Positions 1 through 12,170 of a stretch of DNA of 64,000 nucleotides are shown in pieces; positions within the stretch are counted from its first letter, which is position 1, and each line of letters opens with the position of its first letter. The notes under the pieces were generated by a model. The model ran no database searches. It saw nothing but the letters and a program-made list of their open reading frames with translations, and was not told the DNA's origin. The stretch is from positions 84,639,844-84,703,843 of the forward strand of contig NC_089598.1 in NCBI RefSeq assembly GCF_019320115.1, given 5' to 3'. The stretch comes from Miscanthus floridulus. Lineage: Eukaryota > Streptophyta > Magnoliopsida > Poales > Poaceae. The position numbers and the translations under genes are program-made.

Positions 1-70
1 GGGGTGGGGGTGGCAAGTCATCATGGTTGCCATCCTGGCTGCTACTAGCTCCTGCACGGGTGCGCGTCAT
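1..70 (-). CDS. gag: gag start of T1 (partial)
   Basis: The first 23 or so codons of gag run off the left edge. The ATG (revcomp of 68-70) follows directly on GCAG. The reading matches the start of T2 gag: M, R/T-rich, Gly/Ser stretch, then a proline run. T1 has ATG-ACG where T2 has ATG-ATG. Nothing can be said about the rest of the protein. Confidence 0.75.
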   Translation of the reverse strand, partial: MTRTRAGASSSQDGNHDDLPPPP

Positions 71-420
71 CTGCGAAGTTGCAACAATAAGCGATTATTG
101 GTCGATGCCAAGAGATTGCAGGTGAATTAGGTACTCATGCCAAACTGAAATTACTGGAGAAATTCTCAAAAGCACAATAAAAACAGAGGCATAATAATTC
201 ATTCTCGCAACATGACATCGCCAATTTGACCACTTATCGTGCTCATAACGCATGCAATTTAAAGCGTGATTCACGACAAAGAACTGGAATTGCATTGACG
301 TTCGTCCAAACGTGCAATTAACATTACATGATAGTTTGATTACTAATGCCAACTTGGAACTACAGGTCCATTACATAAATAAAAGTGATACATTAGTCTT
401 CCCACTACACGCTAAGCGAT
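71..420 (-). other. T1 spacer between orf0 and gag
   Basis: Noncoding, AT-rich and homologous to 39496-39846 in T2. It ends in a pyrimidine-poor but acceptor-like CTTCGCAG immediately before the gag ATG. I see no gene in it; the small open frame here is not conserved. Confidence 0.7.
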
Positions 421-1344
421 CTAATCCTCATCATGATCACTATCGAGGTCAGACGTAGAATCATCTCCTTCCTCAGGTTCTACTTCTTCTTCCGGTGCCA
501 CTTCTTCTTCTTCTTCGTACCCTTCTAGATCCATTTCTGCGGCTCCAGGTGGTACATAAGGGTGGAGCTGATTGTGCAGTAGATGAACCTCTTCATGCAA
601 ATTATCATTGTATTCTTCCGCATTGGCCAGCTGCTGTTCTAGCTCAAACTGTCGAGCTCTTAGGACATCTTCCCTGGACCAGGCTGCATTCCGTTGGTGG
701 GTTAACCGAGTCATTTCTTCGGTGAGCCTCTCAATCTCGATGTCGTGCTCCCTCTGAAGCTGACGTCGGTCTTCGCGGGCATGACCAAGAGCACCAGACA
801 CACGTCTGAGGCTACCCTCAGCTCCATCTAACACTCTCATCATTGCGAACATGGCGCTCATTGCAGGGTTATCACTGTTCTGCCCTTCTGCTGCACCAAT
901 TTCCAAAGATCTTCCTCTTGCCTGCTGCCATGAGTCAGTGGATGGGTTACCTCTTGGAAAGACTCCCACCAATGCGGCTACCAGCTCTTGAGGAAAACGA
1001 TCCATGATATCCCTCAAGATTCCAAAGGCTGCCCTGCCAGCTGCTTCTTCAGCAGTCCTGCCGGTCGACTCATAACACCAGCCTGTCCACTCAGAATCGT
1101 CACCTCGGGGACGAACAATGGCCTCCACAGTAACTAAGAGACCTTCTCCCAATCGCTCATTCGCCCAGAAGTAGCGGGGTTCCATTCCATCAGGATAACC
1201 TACATAGCTGAGCACTCTCCACAAAAGTGTAGGCATCCCAAACTCTCCAAGGAACGTGTGACATTGACGGGTACGTGGCGCAAGCTGACGGCTAGGAGCT
1301 CTTCCTCCGGTGGACTTGCGAGCAGTCTGCTTGGTGCGTGCCAT
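421..1344 (-). CDS. orf0 of T1: histone H3-tail-mimic protein (307 aa)
   Basis: This is an intact extra gene between PBS and gag. From the chosen start (revcomp of 1342-1344) the protein begins M-ARTKQTARKSTGG, identical to mature histone H3 residues 1-13. It continues RAPSRQLAPRT, which corresponds to H3 14-24 with K14R, R17S, K18R, T22P, K23R and A24T. Residues about 30-115 form a compact region with a W/Y-rich beta-like part and an A-rich helix; I think it faintly recalls a dsRNA-binding fold, but this is unproven. Residues about 185-265 are a charged coiled coil. The last 35 or so are mostly Glu/Asp. I prefer this start because Met-Ala would be processed to expose Ala1 as in H3, and because it gives 307 codons in both copies; a longer in-frame start exists at 1383 (13 extra residues). 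The function is unknown. RIRE3/RIRE8-type rice elements are, from memory, known to have an uncharacterised orf0 at this place. Confidence 0.85.
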   Translation of the reverse strand: MARTKQTARKSTGGRAPSRQLAPRTRQCHTFLGEFGMPTLLWRVLSYVGYPDGMEPRYFWANERLGEGLLVTVEAIVRPRGDDSEWTGWCYESTGRTAEEAAGRAAFGILRDIMDRFPQELVAALVGVFPRGNPSTDSWQQARGRSLEIGAAEGQNSDNPAMSAMFAMMRVLDGAEGSLRRVSGALGHAREDRRQLQREHDIEIERLTEEMTRLTHQRNAAWSREDVLRARQFELEQQLANAEEYNDNLHEEVHLLHNQLHPYVPPGAAEMDLEGYEEEEEVAPEEEVEPEEGDDSTSDLDSDHDED

Positions 1345-1415
1345 CTGTACCATTAACATGTACCCTTGGTGAGACAGTGCCATAATGGATAAGAGTTACA
1401 TAACCGAGTAAGAAT

Positions 1416-1422
1416 CTTTATA
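1416..1422 (-). promoter_or_regulatory. TATA-like box upstream of T1 orf0
   Basis: On the minus strand it reads CCTTATAAAG, about 72 bp before the orf0 ATG. T2 has CCTTATAAAA at the equivalent place, with the same CTCCCC lead-in. It could drive a separate orf0 mRNA. Confidence 0.4.
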
Positions 1423-2097
1423 AGGGGAGGGACAATTGTAATTATGTGAATGGTATTTTAACATGATGCATGCTCGTGCCGTACGTCCTCACAAACTTAG
1501 GAAAAATTTGTTTCTAACGGTAGACACGGTGGCATACATACGTTCTCTCATAAATATCGTAACTAGTCGAGCTACACGTTTCGTTGTTAGTGTACCTGCA
1601 TAAAATTTCATTTCAGCCCTAAACCCATAAAGAATATGCAGAATGTAATTGTAAATACTTCCATATATGTATACCCATACATATATTTCCATATCAATCT
1701 ACCCGACAAGAATTTAAACCCACAATTAAATACGTACCATATACACATGCAAGCATGCATACATAGCCGTACCAAAGCTAACTCTTCCCGACCGCACGCT
1801 CACATCTTGCGGTCATATACTCATCTTACCTTGGCGTAGAGGCATTTGATCCATACATTACCACTCAAGTGAATGGCATCCATACTATAGCACGCCGTAT
1901 GGACGATGAAGTAAAAATCCCCATGTTAGTACTTAAATAGCCACCTAATAGTCCTTAATTTGGGCATAAGGAAAGTGATCAATGGCTCACTTTAGATTTC
2001 CAATACCTATTATTTGACTATTAGTTGCTAGAGAAGGGTTTTTGGAAGACAAAAACTTTTGTTTTAAATACACTTGTGACAATTAACGTTGAACCTT
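1423..2097 (-). other. T1 untranslated leader between PBS and orf0
   Basis: About 0.7 kb, AT-rich, homologous to 37820-38493 of T2. I see no conserved open frame in it. Confidence 0.6.
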
Positions 2098-2109
2098 GCT
2101 CTGATGCCA
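2098..2109 (-). other. Primer binding site of T1
   Basis: It reads TGGCATCAGAGC on the minus strand, two bases after the LTR end. It matches TGGTATCAGAGC, the complement of the plant initiator tRNA-Met 3' end, with one mismatch (T to C at position 4). Confidence 0.85.
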
Positions 2110-2111
2110 GC

Positions 2112-5100
2112 TGTCGCAGAACCGACCAATTTATAAGAATACAAGTATAATGGCAATCCGCAAGCGGTCGCACTGTTATACTTGAACCCATATAAACCCG
2201 GTAGTCCGTCGAGTACCATGACGGGTCTCGATAAACGATTTACAACAACCAAGATCGTACAGGATTCAACATACATGCCACAAATTACATAAAGTTCACA
2301 GATACTTTTCATCATCAGAGTACGAATAGAAAGTTATTACAAACCAAGTTTGATAATTAAAGCGGAAGCAAATAAGTTTGAAGATAAGTTTCCAACGTAG
2401 TTTGATACAGTGCCATGCCAGATCACGATCCACAAAAGCAAAGATAGGAATTACTAAGGAAGCCTGCCCAAGGCTTACTCCTCATCCACAGCGGGATAGA
2501 AGCAACTCTTGCAATAACCATGATACACAGTGCCATCTGCAACAATGGGAAAATAAACCCTGAGTACAAGAAGGTACTCAGCTAGACTTACCCGTCATGA
2601 ACCAGAAATAAAATGACTCCAAGGATCATGCAAGGCTGTATAAGTGGACGTAACTTGACAACATTTTGCGTAAAAGGCAATTACCCGTTGTACAATTATA
2701 ATTCCTTTATCAAGTTAATTATAACTAACCATTTCTATATTAGCAACTATCCTGTGCCAAACATGTGGTATATCATTTAGAAGCATCCAATAGTAACCAT
2801 AGCAGGTATTGTAATTCCATATTCATCTGAACCATCATGTTTCATAACACAGTTACTACGATGTTGGAGCTAGCCAAGTTTCTCACTATCCGGGAGAGAC
2901 GGCGATTCGAATCGATTTCTACCAGCTGGGAATTTATTCCTAACACAAACCCAGATCTACCAGCCACGATAGTCTTAGGTCACCTTTGGTACAACTCAGG
3001 TACACATTTCGCGGGTCCGTACCGCGCCGCACAATCTGGAACACCAGATGCCAGGATGCTCAGGCCAAACCTGCCCTTGGGCTCAGTCTGATCGTTCCCC
3101 GGAAGGAGCGCACAACAGAACGATTCCCGGCCTGAGTTGAATTACTCGGCTTCGCGGTCGGAACGAGTTATCCGGCCAGCTAAGTGAGAGGCATGTGTTC
3201 AATCTTGTCAGAAGTTCCAACAACGGTACGGTCCTTGATCGACACAGACGGGGATAGATCCACACCCAAGACCTCCATGCCTTGTTGCTTTTCTATCGAC
3301 ATCCCGCCCGGTCTCCATTTACATTAACCATGGTTCTTTTCCACGATAACCATTATTACCAAACGTGCTCCGGTATCCACCTATATCTCGCAGGTGACAG
3401 GAAATCACCCGACTTCTACCGGTCTAAGCATGGCTAAGCATATATTCGATCCTGGACCTATACCGGTTAAAGGTGTAATATCTGGACAAGGAATGTACAT
3501 GCATCAAGTGGTTTCATTCAACTCTTATAACCTAATGCATCAATCATAAATACGTAAGTAAACATTTGTAAATTACTGGGAGACTTATAATGCTCCGGGG
3601 CTTGCCTCGCAGAAAGGAAGTAGGGCGATGGTCAGGGCACTCCGGAAGCTCTTCAGGGTTCTGCTCCACGCCTTCGGGAGCTGCGGCTTGCGGATCCTCC
3701 TGCTGGTTCCCTTCCTCTGCTTCTTCGAATTCCAGCAACGTGATCTCTTCCTCCGATCCTAGATGCATGAGTATGGTATGAGTATTACGAATGCATAATG
3801 TTAACAAGTGCATCACGTTGTTTGAGTAGGTGCATATCTCTTCTCGCTTACTACTTAACTACTTCTACAATGCATCGACTATGCCATAAACAGTATCTAC
3901 TTGTTTCACTCATAACTGGAGTTCTACAATTCCGAAAGCAGTGATCCTGGACTTTCTGGAAAGTTTATCAAATTCTCTACGACTTTGTTATTAACCATGT
4001 TTACAGTCTACATTAGTTTCAACATGAAACTCATCATATTCTAGAATTAGTCTGGAAATGATTTAACATGCAATATAAAGTAAGAATACTTCTACTTTAT
4101 GTGATCCTTCAAAATTTGACAACCTAGAACCTACCAACAGTGTAAGCATATCAAATACAGTTAAGATAATATAATGGTGAAGCCTAAACTATTTATTAAA
4201 TTGCCTTTATTATTTTATTTAGATGTCTAGGTTAAATAATAAATATATATCAGATGTGCTTAATAAATTCTCAAAATTTTACAGAGCCTTACTAATGCTA
4301 TCAAAGGACTACTATAAAAATTTCATGTCATTTTACTAAGTAGAACCTTCTATACAAAAATGATAAGGAAGCAAGGCTTGAAATAGCATAAATGGAAAAT
4401 CCTATTGAAAAGTGTCAAGCAATAGATTTCTTATTTTTCCTAACATCCATATGGTACTGGTATCACCTCCAATTAATTTCATGAATTTTGGACTTATAAT
4501 TAATTTATAAAAATTCATGCAAGGATTAACTATTTATAAAAGAAAAATCTATAACTATAGATCTACACATGCACTGGTCCTCAAATTTTTATCCAAGCTC
4601 AGGTATGACAAGAATAGCCTACCACAAAAATTTCATAATTTTTGGAGCACAGGAACTCTAGATATAAAATAAACAAATTTGAATGCATTCAAAAGCACAT
4701 TTGAAATCCCTATTTAAATCTCCAGAAATTTCTACTGTTGAACTCAAGAACATATTTTTCCTAAATACTACACTTCCTAAGGAACACAACCATATTTATT
4801 TCAACATTTTAGGAGCTACCAAACTAAAGATACAAAAATAACAAAACAAATCAAAAACTGGATTCAAAATGGGTTAGCCTATACTACTGCTGTCGCTGAC
4901 AGGTGGGACCCGCTGGTCAGGTGACCCCACGCGTCATCGACACAGAGCAGAGCAGCGGCGCTGCTACGTCACGGCGCGGCGAGAACTCGACGACGGTGAG
5001 TTCGCCGGCGGTGAGGTCATCAGGGTAGGACCTACATGACCTGGCGAACCTATTGAGCCACTTGGCCGGCCCTATTGCTGACCCTAGAGCTAGCGGCGGC

Positions 5101-6358
5101 GGCCATGGCGGAACGGCGAGGCTGGACCACGGCAAAACGCCGGCGACGTCCTCGGTGGCCCGACCTAAGGCTTGGACGAGCACTGGGGTACTACGGCGGA
5201 CCTAGCGCGCTAGCTAACGCTTAGAGAGGGGGACTGTGGCGGCGTGGCCACGACGACGGGGCTTGCGGCGGAGCTCCGGCGAGCTTAAACACGCGGCGAT
5301 GGCTTACCAAACACTGTCAGCGGTCACGGGAAGCAGAAATGGGGTGCTGGGGAGCTAGTGGGGCTACTGCGGTGAATAATGGACGGCTCGCCGCGAGCCT
5401 ACGCAGGCTATGGCGACGGCGGAGCGAGGAGGCTCACGGCTGCTGCTGTGGCGAGGGAAAAGGGCCGAGGTGAGGCAACTGGTGAGCTCGGCTGAGTGCG
5501 GGCGAGCGCTGGGAGGGTAAAAGCGCGAGCTGGCCTGCCCTGGCCGCGGTGGGCAGGGTGCTGGTGACGCGCGGCCGCCGCTGGCTCCACGCGGCGTGCA
5601 CGCCCTGACGGTGTCGGCCACCGAAGCCGACGTGCCGGACCTGATTCAGTTCGTCAGAACGCGATCGGAGAGGCCTGACAGCGCGTTTCCAAGTCGATAT
5701 ATCCGCTGATCCGTGGCTCCTTCGTGCAAATGCCCAACATGAGTTTTGTAGCCCAAGGTACCAGCTACAACTCTTATTCAAAGATCAAGCTCAAATTCGC
5801 AACAGCTAGGGAGAAAATCCAATCCAAAGTCAGGCTGACAGCACTGTCAGTGATCAAGACTTAGAAAAATTTCGTGAAGTGTTGAAAAGGTTGTTTTTCT
5901 GATTTTTGTGAGCTAAAAAGGACTAGGCTATGCACATTATTAGTTCATGACCCAAAAAAGAAAGTTGTTCTCCATGACACATACCACAACTTTGCTTTAG
6001 TACCCACATACATGCATAGTCTCTAGCACCTATTTCAAACTTGGTCAAACATGTCACTTTTAAAAGATGGTACCCACTTGGGCTATGACATAATGACCTA
6101 ATTAGCCCTAGCCATGAATATCCAAGTTGTTTATAATGATACTCTAAACATGTTTAAGCAATTCACAAGGTCACACAATCATTACATGTATTAGTCACTC
6201 ATGATCATATGTATATACACATGGAAACATGAAATAATAAGAATTGTTGCATGTTTCAATCAAATGTTTCAATTGTAAATGATGATTTATGAATGCTTGA
6301 TGCTCATGCTCATGTTATGCAAGTCAAGTTATGCAAGGCTAACACCCGAGGTGTTACA
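2112..6358 (-). repeat. T1 5' LTR (about 4.25 kb)
   Basis: Starts TGTAACACC at 6358 and ends CGACA at 2112, giving 4247 bp against 4420-4421 bp for the T2 LTRs. The layout is an AT-rich 5' part, a GC-rich block (about 4900-5780), a long AT-rich stretch, a short acidic open frame (3544-3768) and a 3' end carrying the PBS junction. A conserved GTAAGC donor-like site closes the GC-rich block, as in T2. Confidence 0.9.
3544..3768 (-). CDS. Short acidic open frame in the T1 LTR (74 aa)
   Basis: The frame begins MHLGSEEEITLLEFEEAEEG and keeps the same length in all three T LTRs (here, 36144-36368, 47061-47285). It is Glu-rich, then Pro/Glu-rich, and ends in a hydrophobic IISLPVIYKC tail. An AG acceptor-like site (CATCTAG) lies just inside its 5' end, so it may be an exon rather than a free gene. 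Differences between copies are mostly amino-acid changing, so selection is not shown. No family is recognised. Confidence 0.35.
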   Translation of the reverse strand: MHLGSEEEITLLEFEEAEEGNQQEDPQAAAPEGVEQNPEELPECPDHRPTSFLRGKPRSIISLPVIYKCLLTYL

Positions 6359-6630
6359 CATAGCACCCATGGTGAGCCCCGGTTCATTCCTTGCTCGCCA
6401 CTGGACCTTGCTACTCCGGTCATGGCGCTCCATACCGTGAGCACGTAGGCCAAGGCCATCCCTGGCCTCTAGGCACACCAGCACAGCACACTCATGTTGA
6501 TCATGACCATCCCCGAGCCCTTGGACACTGTAGGCCTCTCTAGGTTCCCCAGATGCCGTAGCCGAGCATGCATGCCGCGCTCGCAACGTCGCCGCCATGA
6601 CGCAGCCACCACTAGAGCACCAGACCACCT

Positions 6631-6759
6631 CCGAGCACTCGACCACCGGTCCGAACATCAGACCACTGGTCTGAGCACCCGACACTGGTCCGAGCACCAG
6701 ACCACCAGTCCGAGCACCAGACCACAGGTCCGAGCACCCAACCACCGGTCCGAGCACCG
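6631..6759 (+). repeat. 20-bp tandem array in W
   Basis: Six or so head-to-tail copies of a degenerate 20-bp unit, roughly CCGAGCACCnGACCACCGGT, one copy being 19 bp. Units vary by one to four bases, so the array is old. Confidence 0.8.
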
Positions 6760-7782
6760 ACCGTCGTGGCCAGTACCGCCGGGAGCACCTAGCACCTCCT
6801 TGACTCGCCTGTTCCATTCGCTGAAGCCACGGGTAACTCACGCGCACACCGTGACCACCCCGCAAGAGCCCATAGTGACCCGCGCGCCTCGCCGTCATCA
6901 CCATGTCGCTGTGGCCGCCGGGAAGACCCTATCGGCCACCTAGAAACTAGAAGTCCTGCCCTGAGCTCTGGACGCCCTTGCTACGTCCACATAGATCCGT
7001 AGGAGCCTACACGCCCCACTGTGATGCCCTCCGAGGCCATAGCCACCACACCACCGCCGCCGACATGATCGGAAGGTCGTCCGCCATGGCCAAAGCCACC
7101 GGAGGCCCTAGAGGACCCCTTGACCTACCCAACATGCCTGTTGGAGCATTGTGACGCCCATGCGCACCATAGAGCCAGCCAATACCGCTTCACCCGTGCC
7201 ATTCCCGCACGCCGGTTATGCTCGAGCCACCGTTCGCCATGACCAGTGACTTAGGATGCACCATCCGTCGCCCTGACTCCACCATTGTAGTCGCCATGGC
7301 ATAGGGAGGCTTTTGCCCACCTCTATTGGATGCCTGAGCCATTGCGGGAGCTCGCCGGTGAGCACGTCGCCGGCGGGAGCGCGCCATGGAAGAAACAGAG
7401 GAGAAGGGGCAAGGTGAGCAGCGCAGCCCTGCACCCGGTGCACATGAGCCGAGCCGAGGAGAAATGATGATGGGCTCGGTCCACCATGGACCCTGCCTTA
7501 GGACCATGGACCAGGAGCGCTGGTCCACCGTGAGCCACACGGTGTGAGCCGTGCTACGGACGAAGCCCAATAAGAGCCCACGGCCGTGACGTGGCTGCGC
7601 CACAGCACGCCACGTGTTTGGCCCGGCCTGGCCCACACCGGCCCAACCCGAGCCCACCAAAGCCCATTTGAGACCCGGCACATATTGACCGTTGACCGAT
7701 CAATGTTGATCGTTGACCAGGCCCCACATGTCAGCAGCACAGACACCCTGGACCCACATGTCAGAAGCCAGCACAGCCGAGG

Positions 7783-8009
7783 TGACGTCATGCTGACGTC
7801 AGCAACCCAGGCCCACATGTCAGTGACCTTGACTGTTGACCGTTGACTCATCGTTGACCAACATTGACTTTGACCGTACCCACCTGTCAGTGACCCAATA
7901 GCCTTTGGCCCCACCTGTCGGTGTGGACGACGTTGATGACGTCATGCTGACGTCAGCTGGGCCCCACCTGTCAGCTCGGAACCATGATGTTGATGTCATG
8001 CTGACGTCA
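7783..8009 (+). promoter_or_regulatory. Repeated paired TGACGTCA palindromes in W
   Basis: The 8-bp palindrome TGACGTCA occurs at 7783, 7794, 7937, 7948 and 8002, with a decayed sixth copy (TGATGTCA) at 7991. They lie in three pairs, each with 11-bp spacing (TGACGTCAtgcTGACGTCA). TGACGTCA is the classic bZIP (TGA/CRE-like) binding core. The surrounding 7680-8030 also repeats CCCACATGTCAG and GTTGACCGTTGAC. Confidence 0.55.
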
Positions 8010-9953
8010 GCAAGCCACGTGGACTAACCACAGCATGACACGTGTTAGCCCAGGATTAATTCAGCCTTTTTGCATTTTCGGAAATAGATTTAAACTTCGG
8101 AAATTCATAACTAATTCATATGACCTTAGAAAAATACGAAACCAGGACCAAAATTCATCTAAAATCAAGCTCTATGCAATGAACCCATGTTTGAGTGCAT
8201 TTGGCTCTTTTGAATTTTCATTGCTTCTTTGTGCTATTCTATAGACGTCGCTAACGCGACTATATTACGATCGTTTGTAGACTCGGAGGAGAAACAGACA
8301 GACAAGGACCGTGAGTACTATGAGGAGAACGGAGACGACTACACTGAAGGTGCCACATCCCACCCAATCTCGTAGCACCTATTACGCATGGCTAACTTAG
8401 AACAGCTACCGCTTTACTTTACTGCTATAGTCATATTAAAATAGGACTTGCATGGTAGTATGCTTGCTTGAAAGCCTTTACCTTGATGCAACCTTACCCC
8501 TGCATACCCTACTATTAGGCTAGACACACACTTACTGCTATATATTTCATTACTTATACTATGCTTATACTACGTGCGTGGTGGAAACTGGTGTTACCCG
8601 GACTATGGGGAGAGTGCTGCGTGTGTGACTTGGGTGTGTGGAGGGTGAGGGTTGTGTCGACCAAGTTAGAGTATACGATAAGCCTGGGGCAAGTCTTGCT
8701 ATGGGATGCTACCTGGGCAACCCTGGAAATGGATACCTGTGGTGGGTAAATGGTATATGCGGTGACCCTGGGTGTGAACCTGTGACGGGTGGAGCCCGGG
8801 ATGGGGGTGCTGTGGTGGCATGGTAAAAGGAAACCCTGATGGAGACATTCTGGCTTGGTCATCCCTAAGGACTTACTAGTACTCAGACTCACCGGGAAGC
8901 CTTATGTACCACTCGCCCTATATGGTGTGGGACGGCTAGACTACTTGGTAGGATATTGCCACTACTGCTAGGTTGATAGCGGACAGTGTAAGGTGGTACG
9001 GGGCATGGAGGATTTTCCCCCACACCCTTCCGAGACTTCATGGAGACCTTGTGGACTCGGCTCATGACTCACAGTTTCAGCCACCCCAGACTTGACTTGG
9101 GGTGAACCAGGGCTGAATGGTAGAGTGGCATTATCCTAGGCTAGCAAGCGGCCGGAATTAGCCTAGTTGACGACGGTCAGCGAGGAAGGCGGATCTTGTG
9201 GTTATGTAAAACCTCTACAGAGTGTATGGTTGATCGATCGATACATGTGCTGACTTGTCGGCTATGGACCTTTCCTAGGTTTCGCTTAAACTAGATAGTG
9301 AGATGAGTCCTTCTCTTCTTCCCCCATGAGAGAGTGTCGGTCGTAGCCAGGGGCTACGGGCCTTGAGACAGTGCCGAGAGGGAGTTGGCCTATCGACTGA
9401 GCGATGGTATGGTATGGTGATGGTATGGAGATGGTGGTATGTCGATCCTAGGATCGAAACCTAGCTCGAAAAAGGGAATGGAGTGGAATGTGTGTGGGAA
9501 TGGTGTTAAAACTTGACAAACTATTATTATTTACTTGATATGCTAATGCATAGGAAACCCCAGCTTTATAGGTTCCTTTAACTATGTCCAACTTGCATCC
9601 AATTTCCACAAAGCAATGCTCATAGGGATGGGAGTTGCCAGTACAAATTGTACTAATAAATTTTGGCACATAGGTTCTGCTGAGGAGTATAGCTCCGAGG
9701 AGTTTGACGGTTGAGGGGTTTGTGCCTATGCTTGAGTTTGGCGATCTTATCTTCAAGCTGTTCGGAATGAATGCTACTTTTGATTCCGCCAATGCGGCGA
9801 TGTAATAAATTATGTAATTCCGCACTATTTGTACTCTGATATTATCATTGTATAGATGTGATATTCGACTGGAATTTGGGTAATATGATCTACAACGATT
9901 GTATTACACTTTGACGCTGTGGATTTCCCTTTGCGGAAATTGGGGTCGTTTCA

Positions 9954-11885
9954 ATAAGAAGATGGGTTGTTTACCTGAGTAGCTGATGGTCTCGCTCTGC
10001 GGAGTCTTTTCTAGTAATGGCCTTTTGGGTTGCCCCTTGGACCACCTTGCGCTTTGAAGATTGACATGTCATAATCGTGGGGGCAGCATGGGTCTTCATC
10101 AATTTCTTCAAAGAAGGTGCGGTTGATCCTATTCTTGAAACTGGACATGGTGCCAGATAATCTATAGGATGTCCTTTCCTATCCAAGCTTGGAGGATCGA
10201 ATTCAGTATCCTAAAAGGGTCGGTCAGAACAATTGCCAAAGGGAATTCATCAAGTAATGACTCTGAGAAGGGAATGAAAGTTACCTCATTGTCAGAAGCG
10301 AATTCTCCATCCAGCGCTATGTATAAAGGATTGACCGACCCATAGAAAAGATGGGAGTGTCATTCTTGCCACCAGGAGTCAAAGATAGTGGAAGAGAAGC
10401 CAACTCTAATCCAGTCGTGCATGCAAAGGGAAGGAAGATCTGATCCCAATTGAAAGACTCTAGAGGCTTCCATCACTTCACTGATACATTCTCTTGGCTT
10501 CAATGTGTTTTTGAAGAAAAATTAAGGGGGGAGTTGACCAAAGCCAAACTGACGGGCTACGAAAGATGGATTATAAAACTCATAAGTTGAAGGTTGCCTA
10601 GAAGAAAGGAACCTATAGCCATTTTCCCATGACTATGATGGAATTCGGCTAGAAGAACGCATGGCTTGATGAAGGAATTAAAGATTGTAGCCGCCGTCTC
10701 ATCCGAACAGCCTGATTTAAATCAAAATTTGAATGGGAAGATCAACTCATTATTCTCATCCTCATCATATGGTAGCCAAGTCAGGATGTCTGCATCAAAC
10801 CCTCTATAAAACTTTTTGAAGAGATGGCCAATATCGATGTCAATTGTTATGACCGATGCAGCCTCATCATAGCTCATGCACTAACGGGTTCTTTCTCCTT
10901 TGCCTCTATATTTCTCATCAAGTTGGAGGAAGGAAAACTCAGGCTTCTGAGATCTGGCCGTACAATCTTGTACTTGTACAGGTTGAGCCACAGTTGTATC
11001 AACCACCAAGGGCCGCTGATAGTGTGCACTGGTTCATTCTTCAGTAATTGGGCAGCTACCTGGTACATCAGATGATAAGCAGCTCCTAGCAGATACTTTC
11101 CAAGAGGGATATCCTTGCCTACTACTAGATGCTTGGCCATGAGTTTATGATTGTAAGTCGGACCACAAGATGACCCATAGAAGATGAATCTCTCCAACCA
11201 CATGTTTAGAAAGGCTACATATTCCCTTTCACTGACATTTGATTCATCTCCAATATGGTTCAGAATGTAACTGGCCCATCCTATGTAGTCTGATATCTTG
11301 GCTAATTTCTTTGATCCAGCACTTAGGAAGTCATAAGGCTATATTGATCTAGTAATTCTAAGGCCGGTCAACATGTAAACATCAGCCAGAGTGATAGTCA
11401 TTGGACAGTGACAAAAAACAAAGGCGTTCAGGGCACTGGACTAGAAATAAGATGCAGAAATCAAGAGCGAATCATTCCTTTCCATTCCAGACAATGAGAG
11501 TGTCAAGCATTGACTTAGATCATAAAGCTCCCAATCTCCACCCTTTTTCTCAGATACCCTAGGAAACCAATTTCTCCATCCCTTAGGCATTTTGGGTCAG
11601 TTTCTAAAGGGAGTTTTGGTGTTCCAGGAGAATGGATCCACTATAGACTGTTTGAAGGGGATTTGATTGGTTTCTTGACAAATAAAATCAGATGGATCCG
11701 AGTCACCCATAGGCCCAAGACAATAAACATTGGAAGCAATGGCTGATGGAATCAAGATTTCGTTCCTCATCTCCTAAAAAACGGAAGAAATAAATTTGAG
11801 AACAGAGGAGCTACAGGGTAGCGACCGATGCTTTGAGAATGAGAACTTGGAAACATACCTCGGGAACGTGGTCCCTAGTCGCCAT
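9954..11885 (-). pseudogene. Antisense plant mobile domain (PMD) gene of X1, 3'-truncated
   Basis: Encodes a protein of the plant mobile domain family (PF10536; MAIN/MAIL-like), read opposite to its host element. Exon 1 (11885-11859) gives MATRDHVPE, followed by a GTATGT...TTTTAG intron (11858-11774). The main exon then starts EMRNEILIPSA and carries the PMD core (disrupted frames to about 10285). A second intron lies at 10284-10211, and the next exon starts DTEFDP. Both intron positions are the same as in X3. X1 keeps a Trp (GGDWELYD) where X3 has a TAG. Several stops and shifts break the frame, and the gene is cut at 9954, losing the C-terminal exons present in X3. PMD genes occur both as host genes and in transposons; here the linkage to an LTR shows the transposon form. 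Confidence 0.75.
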
Positions 11886-12170
11886 TGTAGCCAAAGTAGA
11901 TTTGAATCTGAGGAGAACCGCTTGAATAAAATTTGATAGGGCCGAAAGCTTGCTAGTGTTAAGACTTTGGCGATGGTGGCATCGACTGTTAAGATTTGCT
12001 CAAAAAAGAAGGGAAAAGCAAGAGGGCTGAGTGAGTTGGAAAAGATACTATTGGGATGTTATATAAGACTCAGGGCGGGAAGTCAGGAATCACGCGTATA
12101 TCTCAGAATGAAACGGTTGCGGCAAACGGATAGATACGAATTTTGGAATAAAATCATTTTTATCCCAAAA

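Larger units (their letters stand above)
1..6358 (-). mobile_element. T1: Tekay/Del-type Ty3/gypsy element, 5' part, cut by the window edge
   Basis: Read on the minus strand, this is a second copy of the element found complete at 33386-48723. In order it has a 5' LTR (6358 down to 2112), a primer binding site, a leader, the extra gene orf0 and the first codons of gag at the left edge. Its remainder (pol, 3' LTR) lies outside the window, so I assign it to the chromovirus Tekay group only by homology with T2. The LTR starts TGTAACACC and ends CGACA, as in T2. T1 and T2 are separate insertions of diverged subfamilies: the AT-rich LTR blocks and orf0 align closely, but the GC-rich block (about 4900-5780) aligns poorly. 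Confidence 0.9.
6359..9953 (+). repeat. W: 3' part of a long LTR from another Tekay-like element
   Basis: This 3.6-kb block has the same internal plan as the T LTRs: a GC-rich part, then AT-richer sequence, a short acidic exon-like piece after an AG (about 8279, reading EEKQTDKDREYYEENGDD), then the 3' part. It ends GGGGTCGTTTCA at 9953, a common LTR terminus. No PBS follows, so it is a solo or truncated LTR. Its 5' end is not seen; T1 seems to be inserted in it, so the rest may lie left of the window. No gene is supported inside it, and the GC-rich open frames overlap on both strands. Confidence 0.55.

Noticed and set aside
6329..6943. Opposing open frames across 6329-6943
   Set aside because: Both arise from the 20-bp tandem array and GC-rich sequence of LTR W.
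9240..9260. GATCGATCGATACATG-type simple repeats as an origin or recombination site
   Set aside because: Short GATC runs occur at several places in these LTRs with no further structure.
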